This document shows, one piece after another, positions 10,728 through 21,497 of a stretch of DNA of 64,000 nucleotides. Every line of letters starts with the position of its first letter. The stretch's first letter is position 1. The position numbers and the translations under genes are program-made. Under the pieces are notes generated by a model. It did no database searches. It was not told where the DNA came from and saw only the letters and a program-made list of their open reading frames with translations. The DNA comes from Stagonosporopsis chrysanthemi (lineage: Eukaryota > Ascomycota > Dothideomycetes > Pleosporales > Didymellaceae): contig JAFISE010000131.1 in the NCBI GenBank assembly GCA_022560025.1, positions 19,741-83,740 on the forward strand, written 5' to 3'.

Positions 10728-13700
10728 ACCACGACGCAGCCTTCCCAGTCCCACCCCTAACCGCTGTCGGTCCGCAGCGCTCGCTCTGAAACGCAGGCTG
10801 AACTGCCGCGGCACCTGCTCGTCATTGTTTCCGCTTTCATGACGGGCATTGATGCTTCAGGCAGGACACCCTGCAAATTCGACCAACGTGGTCTGGGCAT
10901 CTCGAGCGGATTCCCCCTCAGGCTAAATGCCCGTGGGCCACAATCCAACGACTCTCGCACAGGGATACGCTTGGACGCCTGCGGGAGAGACGGACGGTAG
11001 GCCGCGCAGGCCACTTCCTCGCAGTCTGGGCGCCGTTCAACAAGCCAGCTGTGGTTGGATGGACCCTCTGTCGCATTCCGACGACCTGGAGTTTCCAAAG
11101 CAGGCAAGAGACCGTCTATCCTCCACTCACGCGAGACCTACATTCAACAATCGCGACCGGCTCCAAGGGCGTGAAGCGAGCGGCTCCAGAGTGAGCATGT
11201 GCAACGTGGAGACTCGAGAGAGCGCGACGCTCATGTCATGTCAGCACGCTGGTCAATGAGAAGACAAGACGAGCCACACCCAGCAAACGAGCAGCGTCTC
11301 GGCACCATTCGTCTCCACTCGTGCTCGCAGCTCAACTCCCTCCAGATTGATTTCGCTCTATAAACATGCCGTTCGTACCACCGCCGTGGTCTCTGATGTG
11401 GATGCCAGCGTAAATGATAGGGCGACGACCACTTGCGGTGTGAGTGATGTGTTGTCCGCTAAGCCACATCAGGACAGGGTCCAGCTCAGTCACGCCTTCC
11501 CTGCCTCGACCCTCCAACACCCACCCGCAAAGTGCCCCATCACCGTGCCTCCCTCGCTGTCGGTGTCATTATTGTCCCAGCTCCTTGGGCGGGGGCGAGA
11601 CGCTGCTACACAACTCAATGATTACAGCAAGCTGAAACAATTGCTGCGCTACAATGCACCTGCGCCCTGTGCATGCGCTGATGTCGCCGCAACACCAGGC
11701 TCGTGTCCTGCCAGAAGCAGGCCGTCTCAGACTCTCCCCAGAATGGGCCATCGCCGTCACGGGACCCGCAGAACGGCGCACACTGCGGGACAGGCCGGCT
11801 CAACTGATGCACCTCCCATGCGAACGGTGCGAGGGCGACTGGATCAGACTCTCGTGCCAGCCACATCTGACAGATGGCCTTGTACCAGCCTGCCCGCCTC
11901 AGGCGCCAACCCATCTGTTCGCATCTCATTCGACCCCGTCCACCACATGGAGAGTTTCGGTCTCCACACAATGACGAATGACCGCGCCCTACGTCTCCAA
12001 GCTTTGCAAAGACGTGGCAGGATTCCCTGTCTACACAACGCTGCAAGCTCACACTTGTGCAACCCACTGACGATGTGCAATGAGGAGAGTCTAAAAGAAG
12101 CGCATCATAAATTGAGCTCTTTTGGGACTATCGAGATGGAACATCCATGCCCTTACAGCCCAGTGGTACAGTGACAGGCTCGCAAAAGCTTGTGATACCA
12201 CGAGTCGCAAGCGATCCCGTGTTGTGACACCTTGTGGAAGCTGAGCTCTCGTCCCTTCAGCAAGGCTTGGTCATACCATCGCCGCGTGGGCCAATGTGTC
12301 TAGCAAATGCACAGGTCAGAATAAACGTGCAGTGCAGCGCATCCGGCGCGAGGTGGGAGCGGATCGTGGAGAAGGCCCGCGCCCGCTTGTACATGACTTG
12401 GAATCAGCGGGCATGCTGACCACCACAGGATTGACACGCGGATCTGAATCATTGTCAAACAAGGCCTCGCCAGCTCGAGAATCCGAATGATCACTCGCAG
12501 ACAAAGTCCTACTCCTAGCTCTCGTGCTAACCAATTGTTCCTCGGAAGTGGCCTTTCTTGCGGTATCAGCCATGGCCTTGAGCACAACAATGTTCTCGTG
12601 AATCGGCCATGCAGTGGGGACTGTGCACATGTTGTTGAACACACGGGGAAGACCGCTCTAGAATCGGTGACAACAAATCAGCCTTTGCTCCTCAGGGGGG
12701 ACAATGACGTCCATCTTAAAGGTGTCTGTCGTCGGTCCTCCCAAACAAGAGACGCACGTTCAACTGTTGCTCGTGAACAGCTCTTGAACAGTTGCACTCT
12801 ATCGACAGGCGTTCCTGCAGCTGTGAGGCAATCCCGCACCACGACTCCGCTTGAACAAGAATTGCATGTCGATTGGCTCTGTTTCAACTGCACCTACCCG
12901 CCGTTGCATATGCGTGTAATGAAGGGTATCCCTGCGCGGCTACCCCTCCTCGCTTCGTCAGTCGAGCATGACTAAAGAGAAGTGCTGCAACGCCATCTTG
13001 CGTGCAGTTGCACACGACACCTTCGTGTCTGTGTCATTACTGTTGCGGATCCTACGGATTTTGCCAGATTGATCCTTTTTTGAGAAATCAAGGACACCTC
13101 ATCCTGACACTGGAAACGATATCGATCAGCATTTGCCTCCCTCATGAACCGATCAGATGGTCGAGTCCGCCAATCACTGCTGGCCACGTCAAGAGCCAGC
13201 AGAGCCGTTATCGGGGTCTGGACGGAGCATCAAGCCATCGCCGCTCCTTGCATCCCGATTAGTGTCGTGGGGTGCCATGTCGCCCCATGATTGGCGGCAT
13301 GGCCAAGCATGGCTGAACTCACCGGTCGTGCGTGGAGACTCTCCGCCCCACTGCTTGTCATCTCACCTCATGCTCTTGTGTCCGGCTCGCTTGCTGCAGC
13401 ATTCTCTAGCGCCTTGTGTGTAAACTTCAGATGCTCCTCGACGGCCTCAACAGACTTTAGCAATCGAAGTGAGGGGGCAATTAACGCGTTTATCCGTCAA
13501 GCCGTCGACCGACCATCCATCCTGGAGAAGACGAATCCCACACCGCTAGTCTATTCTTGCCTCTCCGAAGTGCTTTCACGAGGAAGAATATTCGGCAATA
13601 TTAGGGTCTCATGGCGAGCTGGGGTTATTAGACGGACGGCTCTACCCCGCCGCATTCGCGGTGCTGCAACACGCACAGCTCCCTTGTCTGGCGGCTGGGG

Positions 13701-15494
13701 CATGGACATTCAAACATGCTTTGGTGGTGACAAGACATTGTCTCTTGATCAACCGTAATGTCAAAAGAACGTGAATTCTGAGACACACATGGCTCTATCC
13801 GCTGCAATGCAGCGTCCCATAGCGGCCGCAAGCAGGTTCCCATCTCGCAGCAAGCAGAGCCGCGTGCTATCACGGCGCATTCGCTTCCGCGTCCGCATGC
13901 CGCGCACGACATACGTGCATCTGGCCGTTTCTCCGGATAGACACCGCGCCTGCCATCTTGGAACAACTCAACTCAGATCATGTTCATAATTCCAGCTTTG
14001 CCTGATGAATTGCAACTCACTGCTGGATGTATCATTACAGACAGAATGTGTTCAACTCGATCCGCGGTGTTGACGGGGGTCCCCTTCTCTTCGCTTGCCG
14101 TCCATGCGGCCTCAGTATCGAAAGACCAGCGCCCAGGCCAATGTAAAGATCTTCAGCGACCCGTCTGCAACTGCGGAAAGCGGCCCTTCGCGGCCTCGCA
14201 TGACATTAGACGATGGGGGCGGAGATGAATGATGGCACAGGCCCTCCCTTCCCGAAAGGAAGGTCCTTCATCCTGCAATAACTGATGCTGATGCTTTAGG
14301 CAAACAATGGTGGTTTTCGACGGTCGCCCTGCCCGCTAGTACATGTATTGATCTCAAAGCGACCACCACAACGGAACGGGTGGCTCATTATTGCCTTCCC
14401 CCCCTCGCACTAGAATGCGACTTGGCGCAACAACGGCGATCCAGCTACGGGAAACTCACTACTGTTTCCGAACGTTGTTGGCCTCCCAATAGCGCCTGAC
14501 TGCTCTCATTTCCGCTCGCCACACATCGACGACACACACGCCCATCGCTCTCGCTCTCGCAGCGCCATCGCGCGACGCAATGCAATAATTCCGACCCGCA
14601 CAATTTCTACACCTGCACACGCCCGGGCCATGCTCCGTACCAAACATTGATTTTCCGCGCCATTGCCCACCCGCGCTAGACTGATCTTTTTCAAAGCCCA
14701 AGCGCTCCTGCTACTAACCGCTAACACGCGTCAACCGTGGTCCTCCGCACACACCACCAACCGGCCCACCGTAACGCTGAGCTCCGACCGTGCGCGACTC
14801 GACTCCATCAGATCATGACGAAGGGGGCCGAGCGACGCGCCGGCGCAGCGACCAGCTCGCAAAGACCAGCCGCATACGAGCGATAACCACCGAGCAACAG
14901 GTAGGTGCGCGCATGCAAACGCCCGCGAGGCTGGCACGGCAGCAGCGCGAGTGCCGTCACATGGCTGGCAACGCACCGCAGCGAAGCGACATGGACGGCT
15001 GGTCATATCCGCGCTTTGACCGTTGCGGTATGAAAATCTCTGCAGCTGCGGGCCGAGCGGTGCCGCGTCTGGGCGATGCATGGCTTGCTGCGAACTACAT
15101 GCGCTGCGATGCAAAGCGTTGGATGTGGGCCGAGGATATGAAGGATTGGGACGTAGGAGGAGCGTGCTGCGGGTAAGTGTGGTTGCGGTGGTGTTGTGAG
15201 TGTAGAATTCGTCGCTGTGGACTCGACCTGCGCGGTCTTGGAGTCGAGGGCCAATGTATATGTGTGATCTGTTATGACTGCGGCTGTTGTACATGGAATA
15301 CCTTGATTGAGGAAGCCGGCATGTGCCTCCCATAACGTCGTTCGGCGGTATGAGTGTGATACCTGTCAGCGTGGTTCCGACTACAGATCGACTGCCTGGT
15401 CAAAGTCACCACTCAGTCCCAACGAAGCATCCAGCACATCTCTATTCAACCCATCCAGAAGTACATCACGCACACACACATAGCGATCCTCCCG

Positions 15495-15510
15495 CCCCCC
15501 CCCCCCCCCC
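15495..15510. repeat. Homopolymer run of 16 C
   Basis: An uninterrupted C16 run within a pyrimidine-rich stretch; a possible assembly-sensitive position. Confidence 0.85.
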
Positions 15511-15737
15511 TTCTTTTTCCCAAACTCTCACCTGCTCCTCACAACACCAACAGCAAACCTCTCCCCAAAGCCCACAGCCCCATTGCAATCTCGACATCCC
15601 CTCAGCACCCCACAACCCGCAACCCCATATCCCCCACTTCCCCGTCCCTCTTCATACAGTCGACACCGCCACTACGCACCACTATCCCCGGGGCAGAGGC
15701 CAACCCAGACAGCGTGCGCGATCGAGTGCATGTACCC

Positions 15738-15766
15738 CTCAACTCAACTCAACTCAGCTCAACTCG
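15738..15766. repeat. AACTC pentanucleotide array
   Basis: Five to six imperfect tandem units of AACTC, one altered to AGCTC. Confidence 0.8.
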
Positions 15767-15962
15767 GCTTGAGAGTCAAGAGTCGAGAGTCAACGTCCCC
15801 CGCGCTCTGCCGCGCCCAGAGCCGTTGGGCCGGTGGGTCGGCGGCAGACGGCGTCGTCTTCGTGGGTGCGTGGGTGTGCGTGCGTGCGTGGAGCGTGTAC
15901 AGTAGCTTGAGTGGGTTTGGGACGAGGAGAGCGCGAGGGAGGAGAGCGCAAGGGGAAAGGAA

Positions 15963-15973
15963 GGGGGGGGGGG
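15963..15973. repeat. Homopolymer run of 11 G
   Basis: G11 run about 450 bases after the C16 run, followed by further G-rich sequence. Confidence 0.8.
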
Positions 15974-16065
15974 CGGTATTCACAGTACAGGACGGGACGG
16001 GATGGAGCGCTGATGCATCTCCTCTTATATATATATCTCTTTCGACCGCCTTCGCACGGCTTCGC

Positions 16066-16108
16066 CGCGTTGACTTGACTTGACTTGATTCAACTTAACT
16101 CAACTTAT
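16066..16108. repeat. TTGAC array running into AACTT/AACTC units
   Basis: Tandem TTGAC units pass directly into CAACTT/AACTC units, giving a degenerate pentamer array of two related motifs. Confidence 0.75.
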
Positions 16109-16126
16109 CCTCCTCTCATCTCCATG

Positions 16127-16174
16127 TCACCCTCTTCCTCACCCTCTTCCTCACCCTCTTCCTCACCCTCTTTC
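16127..16174. repeat. TCACCCTCTTCC 12-mer array
   Basis: Nearly four tandem copies of a 12-base pyrimidine-rich unit. Confidence 0.9.
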
Positions 16175-16560
16175 CGACTCAAACCCAGCACCTCCCCTGC
16201 TCGCCCCGTTCTCCTCCAGCGGACTCGGACTCTGCGTGGCCGTTCGGTCCCGCAATCGTGGGCATATTTTGGGCCCGCTACTTGAGCTGTGGGGTGCGGT
16301 CACCACGGTGGATGGGTGGATGGGGGAGGGGTTGCGTGGAAGCGGAGTATGGTGGGTTTGTAGAGGATGGTGAGTGGTTGGCGAGAGTGTAGTTTTGGTG
16401 CAGGTGTGTGGGGTTTTTGCACGCGCGCGGGTTGTAGCTGTGATTGGGAGGTGGGTTTTTTGAGTCTGATGCGCGGTGTATACGAGCTGGTTTGGTGGGT
16501 ACGGGAGGGATCGAGGGGGTGGATGGGAGGTGGTGGATCTGTAGCGAGGCGTGTTGTGTG

Positions 16561-16914
16561 CTAGCTGGGCAGATGTGAGGGAGGGAGATGGACGGCTGTC
16601 GACCTTTGTGACACCTTTCGCCGTTGTCCAGCTGAGCGGAGATGCTTGGGGAGGGTCGTTCCGAACGTGATGAGGTCCAGCAATAGCTCTTTGAGAGTAA
16701 GATCATAATCAATGGACAGACTTTTGGGCTCGGAGATAGACCATGTGGCATTGTCCTGTTGATCTTGCGTCGAGTCTCCGCCAGTGCTTGGTGTGGCCAT
16801 TGCTTTATAATCGACGCTGGCTTTGACAGCCTGGAGCAGAGCAAGCATTGCGGCGTGTTGATGATCGCAATGCTGTGTTCCTTCAAAGTTCTTGGGGGTA
16901 TTCTCCACGTCCAT
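16561..16914 (-). CDS. Hypothetical small protein
   Basis: A 117-residue frame starts at the ATG at 16912-16914 (MDVENTPKNF). It has mixed, normal-looking composition with a likely amphipathic helix (MLALLQAVKASVDYKAM) and a Leu-rich stretch (LTLKELLLDLITFGTTL), then a basic end. I recognise no family. Composition is more protein-like than the surrounding frames, but the last 15 residues could lie beyond a true splice site. It may be a lineage-specific gene or chance. Confidence 0.35.
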   Translation of the reverse strand: MDVENTPKNFEGTQHCDHQHAAMLALLQAVKASVDYKAMATPSTGGDSTQDQQDNATWSISEPKSLSIDYDLTLKELLLDLITFGTTLPKHLRSAGQRRKVSQRSTAVHLPPSHLPS

Positions 16915-17750
16915 ATGAAGTACCTTTAATGAGTGTTCTTTAGCTTATCTCAACGATGTAGAGAGTAGAACAAAAACAGACAAACCGCCACACTCAACTA
17001 ATTAGTCTCACAGAACCCTAGAACTGGTGCCTTTAATCACCTGCGATAGAGTCTACTGGAAATTTATATACTACACAAGGACTTCCGAGTTAGCTATTTA
17101 TAGTAGCCCTCCCCACCATGACTCGCGTGAAGCAGCATTGTAGACTACCTGAACCGACACTGGCGGAGCACTTCACTCGAGATCCTGGTACAATTTTGCA
17201 TTCGTGATATCTGAGAGTGCTGATAACTTTGTCCCAAACATGGCCAGTTCTTGGGTGCTAAAAAGAAGCGATAGAGGTCTGGTACGAACAGTACGTCGCA
17301 GATGACCAGTTACAATGCCTTACGGAAGAGACGATGAATCGAGAGGATTGGGAGCGATGGTCGTAGTAGGCGCAACTTCGCCTTTCATCAAGGGGTCCTG
17401 CTCAGGGGAAAGGTCGCACGTATTGTTCTCGTGCGATGAGGGTGGGGAAGATAATCCGCGTACGATTTCTGGCACTCATGACAACGATGAAATTCTATCA
17501 GAAAATGTCGGCCTTTGGATTTATTTTGCGACACTATCCGGACAACGAAAGGCGATGTTTTCCTGAGTCGATAGACGTCGCAGAAGGCATGAAGTCGCCA
17601 CGACCTAATTGGCGGTGAGCGAGGCCCCGCACTAATTCTAACCGCAAGCGCGCCGCATCCCAACTTCCTCACTTCAATTCTCGCATACTCACCCCTGCAA
17701 TTCTTGCCTTACCGACCTACAACCGTTGAAAAGCATTCAAAAAAGACAAG
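16915..17750. other. Intergenic; coactosin promoter and leader
   Basis: No coding feature is seen. The last 100 bases before 17751 are pyrimidine-rich and lead to CAAAAAAGACAAGATG, a typical ascomycete leader with an A-rich context at the start codon. Confidence 0.5.
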
Positions 17751-18355
17751 ATGCCAGCACCCGGTGACATTCTCTCGGATCCGGACATCAGCAAGGCCTA
17801 CGAGGACGTCAGGAGCGACAAATCGGAGACCACGTGGCTCGTACTCAAGTATGAATCCGCAACAAAGGACAACCTGAAGCTGGCCGCTAGCGGGACTGGC
17901 GATATTGCTGAAATGGTTGAGACCTTTGGTGATGATGAGGCGGCGTACGGATACGTGCGAATGAAGTTGGGCAACGATGAGTACTCGGAACGGGTCAAAT
18001 TCGCATTTGTCGTGTGGGCAGGTAAGTATTTTGGTGTGTGTGTATCGATTTGAATGGCTTTTTAGAAGAGTTACGCTTATTAGGATGGAATCTGTGAATA
18101 ATGGACGCTAATGAAACCGCAGGTCCTAACACCAAGATCATGCGCAAGGCCAAGATGAGCTTTCAGAGTGGGCAAGTCAAGCAGGTCATTCGAACATACG
18201 CGGTAGAGATCCAGACAAGCGACAAGAGGGAACTGGAAGCCGATGCTGTCACTATGAAACTTCGAAAGGCCATGGGCGCTAATTGTAAGAGATCCGAGCT
18301 CGAACCCTGGATGGCTACTGATCAAGCAGATGACCGACAAGGCACAAACTACTAA
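17751..18355 (+). CDS. Coactosin-like actin-binding protein (ADF-H domain)
   Basis: Exons 17751-18021, 18123-18284 and 18330-18355 (introns 101 and 45 nt) give 152 residues, the normal coactosin size. The product is a single ADF-homology domain: the N-terminal DPDISKAYEDVRSDKSET matches the coactosin opening, and the centre carries VKFAFVVWAG followed after the intron by PNTKIMRKAKMSFQSGQVKQ, the actin-binding long-helix region. The third exon is only 26 nt and restores the ending ANYDRQGTNY. The family binds F-actin and limits capping; cytosolic. It is the second actin regulator in the window with fimbrin, but the two are 14 kb apart. Confident call. Confidence 0.93.
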
Positions 18356-18665
18356 GCCCAAAGTTTTATTCTGGTTTCGCCTCACAGTACCACGGTGTAG
18401 GGCCGGTCAGAAAGGCGAAGACTGGAATTTGGTAACTACCCAAAGCCAAGAGTACAAGTTGGAAGAAGGCTTTTCGGGCCTACAGTCAACCTGAAGCCAA
18501 CGCTCATCCTGGTTTATGCCGGATTGATTTCAAACGCCAGCAACAGGGAAGCAAATTTAGACATAATAACTACTCCGTAAGGACTATCAAAAGCTCAAAA
18601 ATGCAGTCTACCCCTGGTGACTAACCCTTTCTTTGAGTTCCGCCTCCTAGCATCGCTCTGGGATT

Positions 18666-19676
18666 TTATGTGTCCGCAGGACTGCCGTCTTGCTTCTCAG
18701 GATCGGCCTTCTCGACAGCCATCTCGCCAGATGCAAGCTCCTTCAGCTTCTGCTTGTGCTTCCGGGCCAGGGAGAGCATAATCCATGAGCTGTAACCCTG
18801 AGCACACATGGACACGACATGACAGGATGGTGCGGCTATCTTAATGGACAGCGACCAACCCTGTATGTCGATACCTTACAGAAAAAAAGCGACAATAGTC
18901 TCACCGACAACACCAAGTACGGTAAGGATCACAGCCGCCCAGCAGAAATGCATATTCATGCGATGTTTTCCAGGCCATGCAATGAGGGTGATCATGACCT
19001 GGCGAGGCCACAAACCAGCCAAGATGTCGAAGACACCTGGATTGATGCTCAGACAAGAAAATCTGGAGTCTTTTGGAAGGAGAACGTAACGTAAGTCATT
19101 ATCAGGACGGTATACGCCTGTGTGCTCGTCTCAACTTCCCAGTGCACATTCCGAGCGACCATAACGGAGGCAACGATAACCGCACCAACGTGATGCAACA
19201 CACTGACCCACCGCACGTCGGAGCTGACATACAGCAGCTCGTGCAGATACATACTGATGAAGATGGATGTTGCAACAACCGTTAAGTCACCCATTGTCGT
19301 TACCCCGCCAGCTAAGAAGGGAGTGTTGAATTGCGCGTGCCCGGTGACGATAGTCAAATACGGGTACAGGGCGAGCACGATTTCGAGAACCTTGGCGGAT
19401 ATCAAGATATGGTGGTTGATGAAGCGGCACTTTTGGCTAGCAGTAAGCCACTTGACGATGTCCGGATATATTACCTTGGGGAACAGGTAGTCCGAGAAGA
19501 GGCGTGTAACGATGAAGAAAACAAGGAGCGTCTGGGCAAGTTGGCTTCAAGTGGACCGGAGACTCATGATAACATCAACTTACGATTGTTGAGAGGAGAA
19601 AACCATGGTGAGAGTAGGCGGTCACCAGTCCCTCATTCAGCTGTTGAATCGCATGAGGGCCCAGGGAGCGCTTCAT
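18666..19676 (-). CDS. TLC-domain multi-pass membrane protein
   Basis: Starts at the ATG at 19674-19676 (MKRSLGPHAIQQLNEG). Exon 1 is 19584-19676, a 52-nt intron follows, and the second exon begins at 19531. The product has several membrane helices (TLLVFFIVTRLFSDYLF, VLEIVLALYPYL, LTVVATSIFISMYLHELLY) and the conserved HH of TLC proteins in SVLHHVGAVIVASVM. Later exons encode FDILAGLWPRQVMI, HFCWAAVILTVLGVVGET and, in 18666-18860, a last helix with a charged tail KHKQKLKEL. TLC proteins include ceramide synthases and lipid-sensing membrane proteins; this one resembles the fungal TMEM56/FAM57-like group rather than Lag1 (inference). The joins near 19050-19110 and 18865-18895 do not resolve into one clean canonical frame by hand, so the exact intron boundaries are uncertain. 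Confidence 0.75.
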
Positions 19677-20100
19677 AGTAATTTCGATGTCGTGGGCAAA
19701 CTATGTAATTATGGCACAGTCCTATGGGAACGACCACATCTTCATAGGATTCATTCCTGTCTATGTGTATAGAGACCAAACCACGAAGCGGGATCAACAA
19801 GGGAGATTGAATGGAACGTGTCTGATTCTATCTTTCTCGCGAAGTTAGGTGAAGGAAGACGTGCACAAATTGCCAAGAAACCCTTGTGTCGCAGTATTTG
19901 AACTCCAAGTTGGCGAAAATTGATTAGGTTAATCCAAGTGCTCATGTGCACGCTTGCGAGGTCCCGTTCCCGCCTTTGGCAGTAGTGTTGTAATTAGATA
20001 TCTTCGCCTTTAATTTTGTATTGCTCCCACGGGTCATTTTCGCCGCCGAATGTGATCATGTCTGATACCAAGACTGTTGACGAGAGACCGACCTCCCACT

Positions 20101-20997
20101 TCAGCTTAGCTCAAGTTTCATCAGATCACCCTGCTCGTCTTTGTCCATCAGACCAAAAGATCGGACTTTATCGAACCTGGATACTGTATCTGCCCAAATC
20201 TGGACCAGGAAGTCAACAACACGACAGCATCCCATCAGACAGTAGTTGTGTCTGAAATCGAATTCTATCGTTGAGATCGTCGACATGTCTTGCAAGCTCT
20301 CTATCAGATTCTTGATAGCACCAAGGGTAAACTCGGCAGAGTGTTCATGCAGCATGTTCATCCGTTCTTCTATGCTCCTTTGACCAAAGGATCCTGGACG
20401 TGCACGCTCTTCTTCACCCCAGATAAGGGAAGGAAAACCCCTGTCAACAGATGATGCAGCACGAGCATCCATCTCAACACTGGCGTGTTTGATCACTTTC
20501 AAGGCCCGTTCGGAAAACAGCTTTCGGGATGCCGCTCTGCTACATGGATTGAACGGGTGATACATGTAGTACTCAAAAAGAAGCATGAACTGGTTTCTGC
20601 TAAGGTAGATGTGTTCGGCTTCCTTATGCACAGCTTTTGAAACTCTTAAGACGGATAGATCTAGACGCTAGAATAGATAGATCTCTCGGGCACGAGTTTG
20701 GTTGTAGGTCAGCATCCCATCTGCTTTGAAGAAGACCTTGCCCACGACGACCAAGTCTTCGTAAATCTGGCAGCGAAGCTCAAGCGTCAAATGCGTGAAT
20801 CGGAACCCCGTGGCTGGTGATGATGAGCTTATCGTAGATGTCTTTGTGTTTGTCGAAGTAGTCGAAGGTGTACCATCCCTGAAGGTAGTAACAGTGGCGG
20901 TGATGACAGTGGTGATTGTTGTCGTGACTGTAGTCGTCGCGATAACTGCGGCAAGACCAGCGACCGTGACGGTGCTGACACCGTCCACATTGCTCAT
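20101..20997 (-). pseudogene. 2EXR-like hypothetical protein interrupted by in-frame TAG
   Basis: The minus strand reads from an ATG at 20995-20997 through a Thr/Val-rich low-complexity segment into FRFTHLTLELRCQIYEDL, the opening of a 2EXR-type fungal domain (F-x-x-L-x-x-E-L-R-x-x-I). It meets TAG at 20668-20670, then continues in the same frame with LDLSVLRVSKAVHKEAEHIY and a normal body to a stop at 20101. The join is so family-like (LRVSKxVHxEAExxYL) that TAG interrupts one gene. A C-to-T change from CAG would explain it. Alternatives are a tiny intron or stop readthrough. Function of the family is unknown. Confidence 0.65.
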
Positions 20998-21497
20998 GCT
21001 TGCTGCCAGCACTGCGACAATTAGCAGACCCTTGAAAATGAATAGATGTTGCACTCGCCTTGCGTCGAGAATACTGGGATTGTAGAAACGAGCCAGCCAG
21101 GTTTCGAGGTGAGATGGAAGTGCCTGTCCAAACGGACATATAACAACAGCAAGCGCAGTAATGTTATCACACGACTCACAACCAGGCGCTCCGAACTGAT
21201 TGCTTCGACAATCCAACGACTGCTCAAGATCTAATATTCTTAGTCTTTTGCTGGGACATCGTGCTGGCCTTTTGGTAGGATTGATGACATGGCAAAAGCG
21301 AATGCTTCTTGGCTTGCAAAGGATCATGCCTGGAAGGCTGCACCATGGCTCTCATGTTCACTGACGACTGCAATAAGGGCGAGAATAGCCGAACTGGAAC
21401 ATTGCGCTGAGCACCGTAATACTCACAAAGATTCGTTAATGCATGCATTGCCCACACCAAACGCCCAACGTGCCAAGATACAGTTACATCGTGGATC

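Larger units (their letters stand above)
7942..16560. other. Long gene-poor stretch upstream of stuA
   Basis: About 8.6 kb in which no open frame on either strand shows a recognised domain, plausible protein composition or conserved splice structure. The longest frames (for example 9646-10506 plus, 11347-12174 plus, 14731-15333 minus) encode Arg/Pro/Ser/Cys-rich sequence typical of GC-rich non-coding DNA. The stretch is rich in pentamer and hexamer repeats and homopolymer runs, listed separately. It could hold extended stuA promoter, long untranslated leader exons or non-coding RNA; nothing in sequence alone decides this. Confidence 0.6.

Noticed and set aside
11347..12174. 275-codon plus-strand frame
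   Set aside because: No recognisable domain and a composition like neighbouring random frames; competing antisense frames of similar length.
14731..15333. 200-codon minus-strand frame
   Set aside because: Low-information composition with no domain or splice support.
15483..16174. Possible CRISPR-like or satellite array from closely spaced repeats
   Set aside because: Repeat units differ from each other, have no regular spacers, and the organism is eukaryotic; these are separate microsatellites.
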